Part shown: positions 22,014 through 31,828 of the stretch, in pieces | How the letters are laid out: each line of letters starts with the position of its first letter | How positions within the stretch are numbered: the stretch's first letter is position 1 | Assembly (NCBI GenBank): GCA_011959105.1 | Contig: BLLU01000056.1 | Coordinates: 1-53,324 of the forward strand | Reading direction: 5' to 3' | Source: Lachnospiraceae bacterium | GTDB taxonomy: Bacteria > Bacillota > Clostridia > Lachnospirales > Lachnospiraceae | DNA: 53,324 nt | Position numbers and translations under genes: made by a program | The notes under the pieces: generated by a model | The model's database searches: none | What the model saw: the letters and a program-made list of their open reading frames with translations, nothing else | What the model was told of the DNA's origin: nothing

Positions 22014-24434
22014 CTAACTCCGCAGTTCAATATCCAACTGGTTTTTCAGGTTCTTTAAGATCTTTTTCACAAAACGGTCCACCGCATCCGGTTCAAAAGC
22101 CTCTTCACGAGGCGCAAATTCCACGGTGAAGGCCATACTCTTCTTGCCTGCCGCAATCTGTCCGCCCTCGTATACATCAAAGAGGCGAATGGACTTGATA
22201 TGGCTGCAGGAATTTCGAATGGCTTCCTCCACCTGGCCACAGGTCACGGACTTATCCATCACCAGCGCCAAATCCCGACTCTCCTCCGGGAACCTGGACA
22301 GGGGAGTGAAGCCGGCCTGTCTGTCGTAGGCATCGGCCAGGCTGCGCAGGTCAATCTCCAGCACATAGGCATCGGCGCGCAGATCCAGCTGCTCCGCCAC
22401 TTCGTAAGCCACCTTGCCCATGCATCCCACTTTCTTGCCCTCGAAAAAGATGGCAGCCGCCTGGTAAGGATGCAGATAGGTCTCCGTCTCCGGCACATAG
22501 TCAAACCTGGCAAACAGCGTGTCCGCCACTCTCTCTGCCATACCCTTCAGGGTAAAGAAGCTTTCCTCCTCGCCAAATACGCCGATACACAGAGTTTCCC
22601 GTTCGTCCGGGTACTCGTCCAGGGGCAGGGACCGGGGAATAAACACCTTGGCGCTCTCGTAAAGCCGCCCTTCCAGAATCCCCTTTTTCTGATTCCGGGA
22701 AATGGCGTTTAACATGGAAGGAACCAAAGTGGTCCGCATCAAGGACAACTCCTCGTTGATGGGATTCAATATGCGGATGGCCTGGCGTTTCGGCGCATCC
22801 TGGGGCAGACGCAGCAGGTCCAGATCCGAGGGAGAGAAAAAGCTGTAGTGGATACACTCATAGGCTCCTGCACCGCATAACGCCCGTTTGAGTTTCATCT
22901 CCTTTTGCATATTCCGGGGCACACCGCCCATGGTCACCTGAGCCTGGGGCATAAAAGCGGGAACCACATGGTCATAACCGTACATACGGATCACTTCCTC
23001 CGCCACATCCGGATAATCCTCCATGTCCTCCCGGTAGGCAGGCACCTGCAGAGTCAGTTCATCGCCCTCCAGAGTGGGAGCAAAATCCAGGTTTTTCATA
23101 ATCCGCAGAATCTCCTGAACCGGCACTTCGATGCCCAGCACATCCTCCACCTTCCTGACGCTTACTTTCATCTCCCGGGGTTCTATGAGGTTGCCCGTAT
23201 TCACATCTATATGAGTGGAGGAAACTTTGCCGCAGCCCAATTCCTGAATCAGATGCAGTGCCCGCTCCATGGCGTGCACAGTGAAATACTCATCCACGCC
23301 TTTCTCATATCTGGCGCTGGCATCCGTGCGTTTTCCCAGTCCCCGGGAGGTTTTGCGGATATTGTCCCGGGCAAATTTCGCCGACTCGAACAAGACTTCC
23401 CCGGTGCTCTCCCGGATCTCGGAGTTCAGCCCTCCCATGACCCCTGCCAGGGCCACCGGCTTCACACCGTCGCAGATCACCAGATTGTTGGTATTCAATG
23501 TATACTCCTGTCCGTCCAGAGTGGTGATCTTCTCTTCCTGACCGGCCCGGCGCACCTCAATGGCATTGCCCTCCAGATAATCAAAGTCAAAGGCATGCAT
23601 GGGCTGCCCCATCTCCAGCAGCACATAATTGGTGATATCCACGATATTGGAGATGGGTTCCTGACCCATCAACGCCAGCCTGCGCTTCATCCACTGCGGG
23701 GACTCGCCGATTTTCACGTCATACACATAATGACCGATATACCGGGGGCACAGATCCGGGGCATCCACTGTCACCGTGAAACCCTCCTTCTTCACCGCCG
23801 TCTCGGTGTAATCCAGGGCGGGCATACGGAAAGGCTTATCCAGCACCGCCGCCACCTCCCTGGCAATGCCCATTATGCTCTGGCAGTCCGGCCTGTTGGC
23901 CGTGATGGAAATGTCAAAAATCCAGTCGTCCAGGCCCAGGATAGGTTTTACGTCCGCTCCGGGCTCCACGTCCTGGGGAAGCACCAACAGACCGTTGTAG
24001 CCTGCGCCGGGAAACAGGTTCTCGCTCACTCCCAGTTCCACGCCGGAGCACAGCATTCCCTCGGATTCATAGCCCCGCAGCTTCCCCTTCTTAATCGTCA
24101 TGACGCCCTCCACGGTCTTGTGGTCCTTGGCCGTCATGTACACCGTGGCCCCGGCCAGCGCCAGCGGATATTTTCCTCCCGCCTGCACATTGTCCGCACC
24201 GCAGCACACCTGGAAGGTGCCATGGCCGCCGGCATTCACCCGGCACACATGCAGATGCGTGTCGGGGATGGCCTCACAGGTCTCCACCAGACCCGCCACC
24301 ACATTACTGACTGCCTCTCCCACTTGATGCAGCTCTTCCACTTCAAAACCACAGGAAAAAAGTTTTTCCTCCAGCTCCTGGGGTGTCACATCAATCTCCA
24401 CATAATCCTTTAACCAACTCAAAGGTACTAACAT
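22014..24434 (-). CDS. pheT: Phenylalanyl-tRNA synthetase beta subunit
   Basis: An 806-residue beta subunit of the alpha2-beta2 PheRS. Seen: the N-terminal MLVPLSWLKDYVEIDVT, an EMAP/OB tRNA-binding domain (about 40-150), B3/B4 editing domain, B5 domain, class II-like core (RIDPIN-type region reads RILNPINEELSLMRTTLVPS) and the ferredoxin-fold anticodon-binding domain at the end (SRFPEESRDLALVMDKSVTC). ATG 24434 is selected by AGGAGGG 6 bases upstream. It follows pheS in one T-box-regulated operon. Confidence 0.97.
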   Translation of the reverse strand: MLVPLSWLKDYVEIDVTPQELEEKLFSCGFEVEELHQVGEAVSNVVAGLVETCEAIPDTHLHVCRVNAGGHGTFQVCCGADNVQAGGKYPLALAGATVYMTAKDHKTVEGVMTIKKGKLRGYESEGMLCSGVELGVSENLFPGAGYNGLLVLPQDVEPGADVKPILGLDDWIFDISITANRPDCQSIMGIAREVAAVLDKPFRMPALDYTETAVKKEGFTVTVDAPDLCPRYIGHYVYDVKIGESPQWMKRRLALMGQEPISNIVDITNYVLLEMGQPMHAFDFDYLEGNAIEVRRAGQEEKITTLDGQEYTLNTNNLVICDGVKPVALAGVMGGLNSEIRESTGEVLFESAKFARDNIRKTSRGLGKRTDASARYEKGVDEYFTVHAMERALHLIQELGCGKVSSTHIDVNTGNLIEPREMKVSVRKVEDVLGIEVPVQEILRIMKNLDFAPTLEGDELTLQVPAYREDMEDYPDVAEEVIRMYGYDHVVPAFMPQAQVTMGGVPRNMQKEMKLKRALCGAGAYECIHYSFFSPSDLDLLRLPQDAPKRQAIRILNPINEELSLMRTTLVPSMLNAISRNQKKGILEGRLYESAKVFIPRSLPLDEYPDERETLCIGVFGEEESFFTLKGMAERVADTLFARFDYVPETETYLHPYQAAAIFFEGKKVGCMGKVAYEVAEQLDLRADAYVLEIDLRSLADAYDRQAGFTPLSRFPEESRDLALVMDKSVTCGQVEEAIRNSCSHIKSIRLFDVYEGGQIAAGKKSMAFTVEFAPREEAFEPDAVDRFVKKILKNLKNQLDIELRS

Positions 24435-24555
24435 ATTATCCCTCCTGATTTCGTTCCGCATTCTCCCGGCAATACACGGGGAAGCCGCCGAATTACGGCC
24501 GCCCTGGGAAAATACGGTTATCCACTTTATTTTCTGTGTCCTGGCCGCCAATCCC

Positions 24556-25590
24556 TTAATTGTCGTCAATCTGCCGCAATACCCGCAGATCGGACTCAAA
24601 CAGAAGTTTCACATTGTTGATGCCGTATTTCAGCATGGCGGTACGGTCCAGGCCGATGCCGAAAGCCAGACCGCTGTACTGTTCCGAATCAATGCCGCAG
24701 TTTTCCAGCACCTTCTTATTCACGATGCCAGCGCCCAGAAGTTCAATCCAGCCCGTACCTTTACACAGTTTGCAGCCCTTGCCGCCACAGGAAAAACAAC
24801 TCACATCCACCTCCACAGAAGGCTCCGTAAAGGGGAAATAGGAAGGACGCAGCCGGGTGGTGGTATCCTCTCCGAAAATCTTTTTCACAAAAAGTTCCAA
24901 CATCCCTTTCAGATCGCAAAGGGTAATTTTCCGATCCACCACCAGCCCCTCCATCTGATGAAACATGGGAGAATGGGTGGCATCGTCATCTGAGCGAAAC
25001 ACCTTACCCGGCGCAGCCACAATTTTGATCGGTGGTTTTTTCTTTTCCATGGTATGGATCTGGGCCGCACTGGTCTGGGTAGCCAGCAAAAACTCCGGTG
25101 ACAGATAAAAAGTATCCTGCATATCCCTGGCGGGATGATCTTTGGGGATGTTCAAAGCCTCAAAATTGTAATAGTCGTTCTCAATCTCCCGGGTCTGAGC
25201 CACTTCAAAGCCCATGCCCACAAAGATATCCATAAGCTGGTTGCGAATCTGGGTGACGGGATGCAGGTTGCCCGTTTCCACGTTCCGGGCAGGCATGGTC
25301 ACATCAATGCGCTCGGACTCATAACGCCGCTGCAGTTCCCTCTCCTTCATCTTCTCATCCAGTTCCATAAACCGCTGCTGGGCCCATTCTTTCAGTTCAT
25401 TTACGCTCTTGCCGAAGCCGGCCCTCTCCTCGGGCGCAATGCTCTTCATCTCCTTCATCAACTGGCCGATTTTGCCTGTCTTGGAGTCCAGGAACTGCTT
25501 GCGCAGTTCAAATGCCTCCGCCCTGGAATTAGCACGTTCTTTTATGCCATCCAGAATCTCCTGCCTGATGTTCGCCAATCTGTCGCTCAT
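24556..25590 (-). CDS. pheS: Phenylalanyl-tRNA synthetase alpha subunit
   Basis: A 344-residue catalytic alpha subunit. A coiled-coil N-terminal tRNA-binding arm (about 1-90) precedes the class II core: [32 protein letters not shown], motif 2 in [19 protein letters not shown] and motif 3 in [14 protein letters not shown]. An insertion with [17 protein letters not shown] carries four cysteines, seen in several PheS lineages. ATG 25590 has AGGAGG 8 bases upstream. The gap of 121 bases to pheT carries no other gene. Confidence 0.97.
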   Translation of the reverse strand: MSDRLANIRQEILDGIKERANSRAEAFELRKQFLDSKTGKIGQLMKEMKSIAPEERAGFGKSVNELKEWAQQRFMELDEKMKERELQRRYESERIDVTMPARNVETGNLHPVTQIRNQLMDIFVGMGFEVAQTREIENDYYNFEALNIPKDHPARDMQDTFYLSPEFLLATQTSAAQIHTMEKKKPPIKIVAAPGKVFRSDDDATHSPMFHQMEGLVVDRKITLCDLKGMLELFVKKIFGEDTTTRLRPSYFPFTEPSVEVDVSCFSCGGKGCKLCKGTGWIELLGAGIVNKKVLENCGIDSEQYSGLAFGIGLDRTAMLKYGINNVKLLFESDLRVLRQIDDN

Positions 25591-25689
25591 TTCCATATCC
25601 TCCTGCATTAAAATTCCGCATATTCCCTGTCGGCGCTGGGAACCGGCCGCTCTGCCCGGAAATATACTGTTTTCATTCCCGTATTTCAC

Positions 25690-25985
25690 GGAAAAAAACA
25701 GTCCCATGTACAGTCTCCTGTACATGGGACGAAAACTCTTCTTTCCGCGGTACCACCCACATTCCCCATCCGATACGGACGGGACTCTCAGATACGTGTA
25801 ACGCACGTCTGCGGCCAAGACTACAGCCTGCCATATGACAGCAGGATTCACCCCGGCGGCTCCGGTGGGAAATTCATGCAATCATCTGAACGCAGGAAAA
25901 CTCGCAGCCGGTGGCTTCCCCTCTCTGTGCGAAAATGACGCCCTACTTTACACCTTCATCGCCTTTGTATCTCTCACTGTGACTA
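25690..25985 (-). promoter_or_regulatory. T-box riboswitch of pheST
   Basis: The T-box consensus GGGTGGTACCGCGG lies on the minus strand at 25743-25756, ahead of a terminator with a 13-bp stem (25701-25713 with 25718-25730) and a seven-T run. The upstream stem I region extends to about 25985. A UUC phenylalanine codon candidate is at 25869-25871. Uncharged tRNA-Phe should bind the specifier and stabilise the antiterminator, allowing pheST transcription. Confidence 0.92.
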
Positions 25986-26037
25986 TTCTAGAGGCTTCTC
26001 TCCAAAATGTCAAGCGCTTTTTTCTTTTATGGCTTTC

Positions 26038-26988
26038 CTACGCCTGTCGTCCTACTGCCTGCTGGTACTCCTGTACGGATATCCCGGCAACCTCACAGGC
26101 TTCCTCCACCGTACAGCACAGTTTTTTCACTATACTACCTATAATGGAAATCCTTTCTTCCGCTCTTCCGTCTTCTATTAAATCGTCTATCGCCTGACAC
26201 ATATCCCGCTCCTCCTTAACATTCTTCCGTGCATCCGTTGTATTCTGTAATATTTCCGAATGGATCATCTGTCCTATGACATTGTAAGTCTCCTGGTCCA
26301 GATGACGGCACTCATCATGGGATTCCACATATTCCAGAAACCGTTCCTTGTCTGCCCTGCGGGCATACAGTTCAAACACTGTCCGCAGAGATGTCCGAAA
26401 ACTGGAATAGTCGTTTTCCTCATTTAAATCCAAAATGTGCAGCGGGTACTCCGGCGTCAGCCCTCTGAGTTCCCGGGCCGCACCAGGTTTTGCGCTGCCA
26501 AAATCCAGCAACTCGTGTAGGCTTCTTGGTCCATCCCAGGGCCTGTTCCCCCAATAAATCACCAAGGTTGCCACCGGCCGAATCCGATCGCCCTTTCTGA
26601 CCTTGTACAGATACTCTCCTGCCCCGATCTTTTCATGCCCCTTTTCCCTGAATTCGGTATCGTTCTTCCGCATCAATTCTCGTATCTGCCGATCATACTC
26701 CAACGCCTCCCTCAGCAGAACCCGCACTGGCATACCATAGTCCACATACTCCTGGTTCTCCAATATCCACAGGGCAAACAATCCTCCCTCCGTTTTTTGA
26801 CGCATGGCCATATCGCAAGTCCGCTCCAGCGACACATCGCCCTCCGACTTCAGGACCGCCGTCCCGGCCTCCTCAAGCTGCGCCCCGTCCAGTATCTGTG
26901 CTCCACCAAATACGCTGCCATTGTAGACATCCGCATACCGCATCGGGTCGGACAGATAGGATTTGAGTGCCAAATCCTTTTTCCCCAA
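26038..26988 (-). CDS. Rpn / PD-(D/E)XK transposase-like family protein
   Basis: A 316-residue protein of the Rpn recombination-promoting nuclease / PD-(D/E)XK nuclease family transposase group, abundant in Lachnospiraceae. Seen: YLSDPMRYADVYNGSVFGG near the N-terminus, then LFALWILENQEYVDYGMPVR carrying the ExQ of the nuclease core, and a C-terminal helical part (IDDLIEDGRAEERISIIGSI). TTG 26988 is the best start because GGAGG lies 5 bases before it and members begin MGKKD. The family is thought to nick DNA and promote recombination; its native role is unclear. Confidence 0.75.
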   Translation of the reverse strand: MGKKDLALKSYLSDPMRYADVYNGSVFGGAQILDGAQLEEAGTAVLKSEGDVSLERTCDMAMRQKTEGGLFALWILENQEYVDYGMPVRVLLREALEYDRQIRELMRKNDTEFREKGHEKIGAGEYLYKVRKGDRIRPVATLVIYWGNRPWDGPRSLHELLDFGSAKPGAARELRGLTPEYPLHILDLNEENDYSSFRTSLRTVFELYARRADKERFLEYVESHDECRHLDQETYNVIGQMIHSEILQNTTDARKNVKEERDMCQAIDDLIEDGRAEERISIIGSIVKKLCCTVEEACEVAGISVQEYQQAVGRQA

Positions 26989-27201
26989 TTTTACCTCCTC
27001 CCGCAAAAGAGTCCGCTCACTGTCGAAATCTCCTGCTCTATTCAAATAGTATGTGAAATAAAAGCAAGAATCTGTCTCGACTTCCCAAACGGGAAAAGAT
27101 AAATTGCCTATAGCAGATGTATAGAATCATTGCTTTGAGTTTAAAATATCATACATTTTCTCAGATGTCAATATTTTTCGGCTTTTCGGAGCGCCTGCTT
27201 T

Positions 27202-28059
27202 TCACTCCTCCAGGCTCTCCAGCTGCCGTCCCTTCCGATCTACCAGCACCTTGTTCACGGGATTGAAAAAGCAGTTCAAATATGCCCCCACCAGGATGAT
27301 ATACATGCAGAAATACATCCAGATCATGGCAATAATAATCAGGGACAGGCTGCCGTAGATGCTGAAAGAGCCGCTGAGGTTCAGATAGATGGAAAAACCC
27401 CAGGAGAAAATACTCCACACCACAGCCGTAAAACTGGCCCCCGGTATCTGTTCCCGAAACCGCAGCTTCTTGCTGGGCACATATGTGTATATCGCCGCAA
27501 ACAGCAGAGTCAGCACAATCCAGGAAAATATAAAACGCAGATTTACCACCAGTGAAAACAGTACTTCCAGTTGAGGCACCTTGGCCAGCACCACATCCAC
27601 CAGCTTGCTGCCCAGTACCATAATCACCAGAGAGATCACGGTGGCAATCAGCATAACCACCGTATAAACAGCCGCAATGAAACGCACCACAAAATAATTC
27701 CGCCGTTCCTGTACGCCATTGACAGCATTCAGCCCGCTCATCAGGGCCATCAGTCCCTTGGCGGCAGTCCAGATCATCACCAGAGCCGCCAGAGGCAGGA
27801 TGGAGGACGCCCTGCGGTACACATCATGAATCAGCTGCGTCACCATGGAATCAATCTGGTTCGGAGTCACCTCTGTGATAGCCCGGGTCAGATTCTCCTC
27901 TGTCAGCGGCGTGTAGGGAATCATGGTACAGATCACCATCAGCATGGGTACCAGAGACAGGAATATAAAAAACGCCGTGCTGGCCGCATAGGCACTGATA
28001 TTTTTTTCGCTCATCTTATTACCGAAATGTATGCCGATTTTAATCAGCTTCCCCATCAT
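27202..28059 (-). CDS. YihY/BrkB-family membrane protein
   Basis: A 285-residue polytopic membrane protein. Six hydrophobic segments can be counted, beginning STAFFIFLSLVPMLMVICTM (about 28-47) and ending with MIWMYFCMYIILVGAYLNCF (about 248-268). The AAYTVSxxPL-like region and conserved Pro-Met typical of YihY/BrkB are present. Members were once misnamed RNase BN; the real function is unknown. It overlaps the SpoIID-domain gene by 20 bases, so they are cotranscribed. Confidence 0.88.
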   Translation of the reverse strand: MMGKLIKIGIHFGNKMSEKNISAYAASTAFFIFLSLVPMLMVICTMIPYTPLTEENLTRAITEVTPNQIDSMVTQLIHDVYRRASSILPLAALVMIWTAAKGLMALMSGLNAVNGVQERRNYFVVRFIAAVYTVVMLIATVISLVIMVLGSKLVDVVLAKVPQLEVLFSLVVNLRFIFSWIVLTLLFAAIYTYVPSKKLRFREQIPGASFTAVVWSIFSWGFSIYLNLSGSFSIYGSLSLIIIAMIWMYFCMYIILVGAYLNCFFNPVNKVLVDRKGRQLESLEE

Positions 28060-30202
28060 AATATATCTCCTTCACGCTGCATCCTTCATAAAAAAACCGC
28101 AGGATGTCCCCGGCGCCGTACCCTTCCGCCGCCATGGATCTGGCCCCGTTCTGGCTCATGCCCACGCCGTGGCCAAAACCGCCGCCAGTCAGGTTATATC
28201 CTACCACAGTCTCCCCCTCTTTCGCAATCTCTATGGTAAAAAACGCGCTGGGCAGCAGGGTTTTTGCGTTTACCCGGCTGCCGTCCTGCCGCTGCACCAG
28301 AGTCTCTCCGTCGCACAGTACATATCGGATTGTATTCTCCGATATTATTTTATATGTATCCCGGTCCGTCTCGATCAGCAATTCATCTGCCACGCCCCCG
28401 GCCCCTCTGGCCAGCACGGTCAGATTCCGAATCTCCTGAAAGGACTTTATCGGACTGCTGACATAGTCCTCCCCATCCCTGGTCAGCACCAGTCTGTCAT
28501 TGGTGTCGTAACGATTCCGCAGCCGCTCCAGGACCCTGCCGGGATCCAATGTCTTTACCGTGTAAGTCCAGCGGTACCATCCCTCGTCAGCCTCAAAGTC
28601 CCCGGGATCCGTGCTGCGGATTGCGGCGGCAAAAATCTCTTCTTGGATCAATTCCTCCGGCCCCACAGCCTCCCCAATGGTTTCCACCGCCGTCCCCGTC
28701 AGCACCCGGCCCATCTCCCCCCGGCTCAGGTGCCTGGGCACAATGTAGCCATAGCTGTCTGCCGCGCTGGTTTTCCATACATGGGCATCGCTGCCATATC
28801 CCCAGGAAGTGGAATAATAATAGGTCTCCGCCGGCGTCACGCCGTCCTCCCGCACCAACAACTGGCCATAGGTGGCCTTCACTGCGGCAGTAGCCTCCTC
28901 CTGCTCCAGAATGTTGTTATACACCTGATAAGAAGAACTGTCGTCCACATGGGCTCCCAGCGCCTCATACCCGGCACGCTGCATATGAGTATATGCATAA
29001 GTCCGGGCGCAGATGGCCTGGGCTTTCAACGCCTCCTGGGGATAGGAAGCAGGCATCTCACTGGGCACCACACTGTAAAGGTACTCTTCCAGAGGCAATT
29101 CGTTGATCAGCACCGTTCCCCCTTCTGTCCACAGCAGTTCCAGGCTGCCCCGGTAAGCCGGTATGCCCTGGCTGCGGCGGATGCTCGTGAGAATCATTTT
29201 TCCTGTGCGGACCGTGGGTTTTACCACCAGCCGGGCCCCCTCCGGAACCGTCAGTTCCATGCGCTCCCCCGCCGTATGGAGGGTTACCGTCTCCTGGGAA
29301 TTGGCGGCGGACAGTACCTGCACGGTGTAGTCCGTGTCACAGGTCAGTTCCACCCTGTCATGATAGATCCCCTGGTAATCGCTGTTTTTCAGCAGCACCC
29401 GAATGGTCTCCATGGCCTCTTCCCGGGCCAGAAGTATGGCGCAGATCTTTCCCTCCTCCAGGCAAAAATCCGCAAAATCATAGCCTATGCGCAGATCCTG
29501 GTAAGTGACCGTCATAAGTTCCCGGTACAGACGATATCCCTGCACCTCCCGGGTGAATTCCAGCCTGCCCTGTCCCTCCAGCCACACAGCCTCCTGGTCC
29601 ACCCCCAGCACCTTGCCGCTGACTTTCTGAGACTTCAGCTCCACATCTGTAACCAGGCCGTCCGTGAGTTCCAGGTCCGCCACCTGTTCCCTCACCCGCA
29701 GACACCATGCCTCCGTACCCCAATCCTCTTCCTGCGCGTACCCCTGCTCCAGACCGTTTCCCGATTGTCCGGCATTGCCCGGCTGGCTCATGGTTCCCGA
29801 TTGTCTGGTACTACCCGGCTGACCTATGGTTCCCGGCTGCCAGACAATGCCCGGCTGACCTGCGGTTCCCCCCTGCCCGGCACTGCCCAACTGGCCTGCG
29901 ATTCCTCTCTGCCCGAGAACTTCCGCAGCCGCCACCTGCAGCAGGCGCTCCTCCCCTGCCACATAACACAAAAGTCCTCGCGCGTCGGCCTCCATTACCC
30001 AGACATTGTGTAAATGCTCCACCATCGGTATATGTTCCTGCTCCACGCTGTCCTGTTGCGGCGTCTCCTCCTCATGATCCCCTCCATGCAGCAAACTTAC
30101 CACCGCCAGCAAAAGCAGTAAAAACACTCCCAGCAGGCATACCAACGCCTTCAACTGCATTCGTTCCGACTTGCTCATCTCTTTCCAGAATTTCCCCGGC
30201 AA
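28040..30202 (-). CDS. Membrane-anchored SpoIID/LytB-domain protein with GQPG repeats
   Basis: A 720-residue protein. One membrane helix (residues 18-38) is followed by an extracellular part. Residues about 97-150 carry imperfect five-residue repeats of the (A/I)GQPG type. The SpoIID domain occupies roughly 355-690: LPLEEYLYSVVPSEMPASYP, QEALKAQAICARTYAYTHM and VGYNLTGGGFGHGVGMSQNG. SpoIID is a lytic transglycosylase acting on denuded glycan during spore engulfment; this longer relative is likely a general wall remodeller. TTG 30202 has GGAGG 7 bases upstream; ATG 30178 is the alternative start. Confidence 0.82.
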   Translation of the reverse strand: MPGKFWKEMSKSERMQLKALVCLLGVFLLLLLAVVSLLHGGDHEEETPQQDSVEQEHIPMVEHLHNVWVMEADARGLLCYVAGEERLLQVAAAEVLGQRGIAGQLGSAGQGGTAGQPGIVWQPGTIGQPGSTRQSGTMSQPGNAGQSGNGLEQGYAQEEDWGTEAWCLRVREQVADLELTDGLVTDVELKSQKVSGKVLGVDQEAVWLEGQGRLEFTREVQGYRLYRELMTVTYQDLRIGYDFADFCLEEGKICAILLAREEAMETIRVLLKNSDYQGIYHDRVELTCDTDYTVQVLSAANSQETVTLHTAGERMELTVPEGARLVVKPTVRTGKMILTSIRRSQGIPAYRGSLELLWTEGGTVLINELPLEEYLYSVVPSEMPASYPQEALKAQAICARTYAYTHMQRAGYEALGAHVDDSSSYQVYNNILEQEEATAAVKATYGQLLVREDGVTPAETYYYSTSWGYGSDAHVWKTSAADSYGYIVPRHLSRGEMGRVLTGTAVETIGEAVGPEELIQEEIFAAAIRSTDPGDFEADEGWYRWTYTVKTLDPGRVLERLRNRYDTNDRLVLTRDGEDYVSSPIKSFQEIRNLTVLARGAGGVADELLIETDRDTYKIISENTIRYVLCDGETLVQRQDGSRVNAKTLLPSAFFTIEIAKEGETVVGYNLTGGGFGHGVGMSQNGARSMAAEGYGAGDILRFFYEGCSVKEIYYDGEAD
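29753..29915 (-). repeat. Degenerate tandem repeat encoding GQPG-type pentapeptides
   Basis: The minus strand encodes about ten copies of a 15-base unit giving G(Q)xG(x) pentapeptides (GQLGSAGQGGTAGQPG and so on). The copies are not identical, so this is an old repeat, but such arrays vary in length between strains. It forms a flexible spacer between membrane anchor and the enzyme domain. Confidence 0.7.
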
Positions 30203-30292
30203 ATCTTCCCCTCCCCTTTCCTATGGCCGTCTCTGGCCTATGATCGGTTCTCCCTATCAGGTTTTTCTTTGGCGCTGGTTATGTACATATAT

Positions 30293-30320
30293 AAAGGGCA
30301 GTCCCAAGGACTGCCCTTTT
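30293..30320. terminator. Symmetric (bidirectional) terminator
   Basis: AAAGGGCAGTCC and GGACTGCCCTTT form a 12-bp stem around a 3-base loop. Runs of T follow on the plus strand and A/T-rich sequence on the minus strand. Confidence 0.85.
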
Positions 30321-30470
30321 CCTTCGTAGTACCCCGAAATGCCGGCTCTTGCCTTTTGACTCCTAGCAACGCTAGGTGGGCAACCGCAACCAAGTTTTTG
30401 CCTTCCCCTGCAATCCTCATGCGAGTGGAGGCTTGACAGCCGCTTGGCAATATAGGAATCCCTTTTAAAG
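30293..30470 (-). ncRNA. Candidate structured ncRNA with terminator, about 178 nt (6S-like in size)
   Basis: Minus-strand promoter candidate TTGTTA (30499-30504), 16 bases, TACTTT (30477-30482), then a region with a perfect 6-bp hairpin CCTAGC-GTT-GCTAGG (30362-30376), paired GGCAA/TTGCC blocks and CCTC/GAGG hairpin, and finally a strong terminator (30293-30319). The open frame in it has no ribosome binding site. Size and stand-alone layout fit 6S RNA, but I could not draw the required central bubble, so the family is not assigned. Confidence 0.45.
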
Positions 30471-30619
30471 TAAATGTAGGTTCAAAAATAACAAGAGTTG
30501 TCGTACATTCCAGGTAACCTTATTATATCCAATAGATGGACATTTGGCAACTGAAATTTTTGCCAGGAGTCAAAAAAATTGTAAAAATTTTGCAGGTATG
30601 GAAGAGACTTCGAAAAGCA

Positions 30620-30648
30620 TTGCTATTCTCTTTATCCTGTGCTATAAT
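30620..30648 (+). promoter_or_regulatory. Promoter of the lipoprotein gene
   Basis: TTGCTA (30620-30625), 17 bases, TATAAT (30643-30648). The gene starts about 90 bases downstream. Confidence 0.75.
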
Positions 30649-30739
30649 AACGCTGTTTGTCAAGATGTTTCACCGTTCACTTTTCGATGAAATTAAAGAC
30701 AACAGCTTTCATATCGTCAAGAATCAGGAGGAGCAAATT

Positions 30740-31648
30740 ATGAAAAAGAAAATTTTAGCAATGGCACTTTCATTTACGCTGGCTTTCAGCATGGCCGCCT
30801 GCGGCAGTCCCCAGGTATCCGGCCCTGTGGACAGGGATATCCCTAACTCATCAAGTGACAGTGCCTCGGACGAGAGTTCTTCCGGGACATCCGCCGAAGA
30901 ATCCCCGGATAAGAGTTCCACCGCTCTCACAGACTGGTACAACAGCGATGACCGCACTGTGCTGGAGGATGGAATCAACGCCATGTTCGCAAATCTCAAC
31001 ATGACTTTCTCCGTTTCCGTGGAAGAGCCGGATACCATCATTTACACCTACCAGTACACCCAGACCATGAGCGATGAGTCCAACCGCCAGGAACTTCACG
31101 ATTACTTTGATACCACCCTGAATGAGACCTACGAGGAATTCATCAATGATATCCGGACTTATAAGAATAACTACGGTCTCCCTGTAACCACACTCCGCGT
31201 CACCTATCTGGATCTGGACGGTACCAGTCTATATTCCATAGACTTTACCGAGGATTACGTGCCCTCCGATAACGGCACTTCCTCTGGTGGCACTTCCCAG
31301 ACTTTCGCCTCCCTGGAAGACTGGATAAACAGCGATGAACAGAAAGCACTGGTTAATGCAATTAATCAGCAGTTTGAGTCTGTGGGCGCTACCATTGATT
31401 TCTATGCGGAAGGCAATGTGTTGGTCATGGACTTTACCGCCACGGAACAGATGGATCTGGGGGGAACCGGCCAAGATGATATAACCCGCATATTTGAAAG
31501 CCAGATTGCCTCTGCCTTTTCCGATATGGGTCCAAAACTGTTTGATTCCTTTGAATCTGACTACGGCCTGGTGTTGGACGACATCAAAATAGTATTCCAA
31601 AGCTATGACGGAACGGAACTTTTCTCCAAATATTTCAGCGAAATTTAA
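30740..31648 (+). CDS. Lipoprotein with tandem DUF4854-like domains
   Basis: A 302-residue secreted lipoprotein. The signal MKKKILAMALSFTLAFSMAA is followed by the lipobox cysteine, then a Ser/Asp-rich linker (SSSDSASDESSSGTSAEE). Two copies of one domain follow: LTDWYNSDDRTVLEDGINAM with ending YLDLDGTSLYSIDF, and LEDWINSDEQKALVNAINQQ with ending FQSYDGTELFSKYF. They resemble DUF4854 domains of Clostridia; function unknown. ATG 30740 has AGGAGG 8 bases upstream; the longer open reading is promoter and leader. It is monocistronic with its own promoter and terminator. Confidence 0.8.
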   Translation: MKKKILAMALSFTLAFSMAACGSPQVSGPVDRDIPNSSSDSASDESSSGTSAEESPDKSSTALTDWYNSDDRTVLEDGINAMFANLNMTFSVSVEEPDTIIYTYQYTQTMSDESNRQELHDYFDTTLNETYEEFINDIRTYKNNYGLPVTTLRVTYLDLDGTSLYSIDFTEDYVPSDNGTSSGGTSQTFASLEDWINSDEQKALVNAINQQFESVGATIDFYAEGNVLVMDFTATEQMDLGGTGQDDITRIFESQIASAFSDMGPKLFDSFESDYGLVLDDIKIVFQSYDGTELFSKYFSEI

Positions 31649-31708
31649 CATTGCCTCTTTTGCAAAACCTTTTCCATCCGATTCGTTTCATGCAGAAGGC
31701 AAATGCAG

Positions 31709-31744
31709 GAAGGGACTGACCTGTCGGTCAGCCCCTTCTCTTTT
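31709..31744 (+). terminator. Terminator of the lipoprotein gene
   Basis: GAAGGGACTGACC pairs imperfectly with GGTCAGCCCCTTC around TGTC, followed by TCTTTT. Confidence 0.75.
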
Positions 31745-31828
31745 ATTGCATTATTTTTGTTCCCCTGCAGATCGAGATTACGTATACAAATCTGCAGGGA
31801 ATATCGTCCATATCAGATATGCTTTCTC

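Noticed and set aside
22905..24413. 502-codon rightward frame opposite pheT
   Set aside because: It is a complementary-strand shadow of a gene with all PheT domains. Similar long shadows oppose the SpoIID gene (28031-30013) and pulA (37326-39287).
30238..30450. 70-residue leftward frame
   Set aside because: It reads through the terminator stem and the candidate ncRNA without a ribosome binding site.
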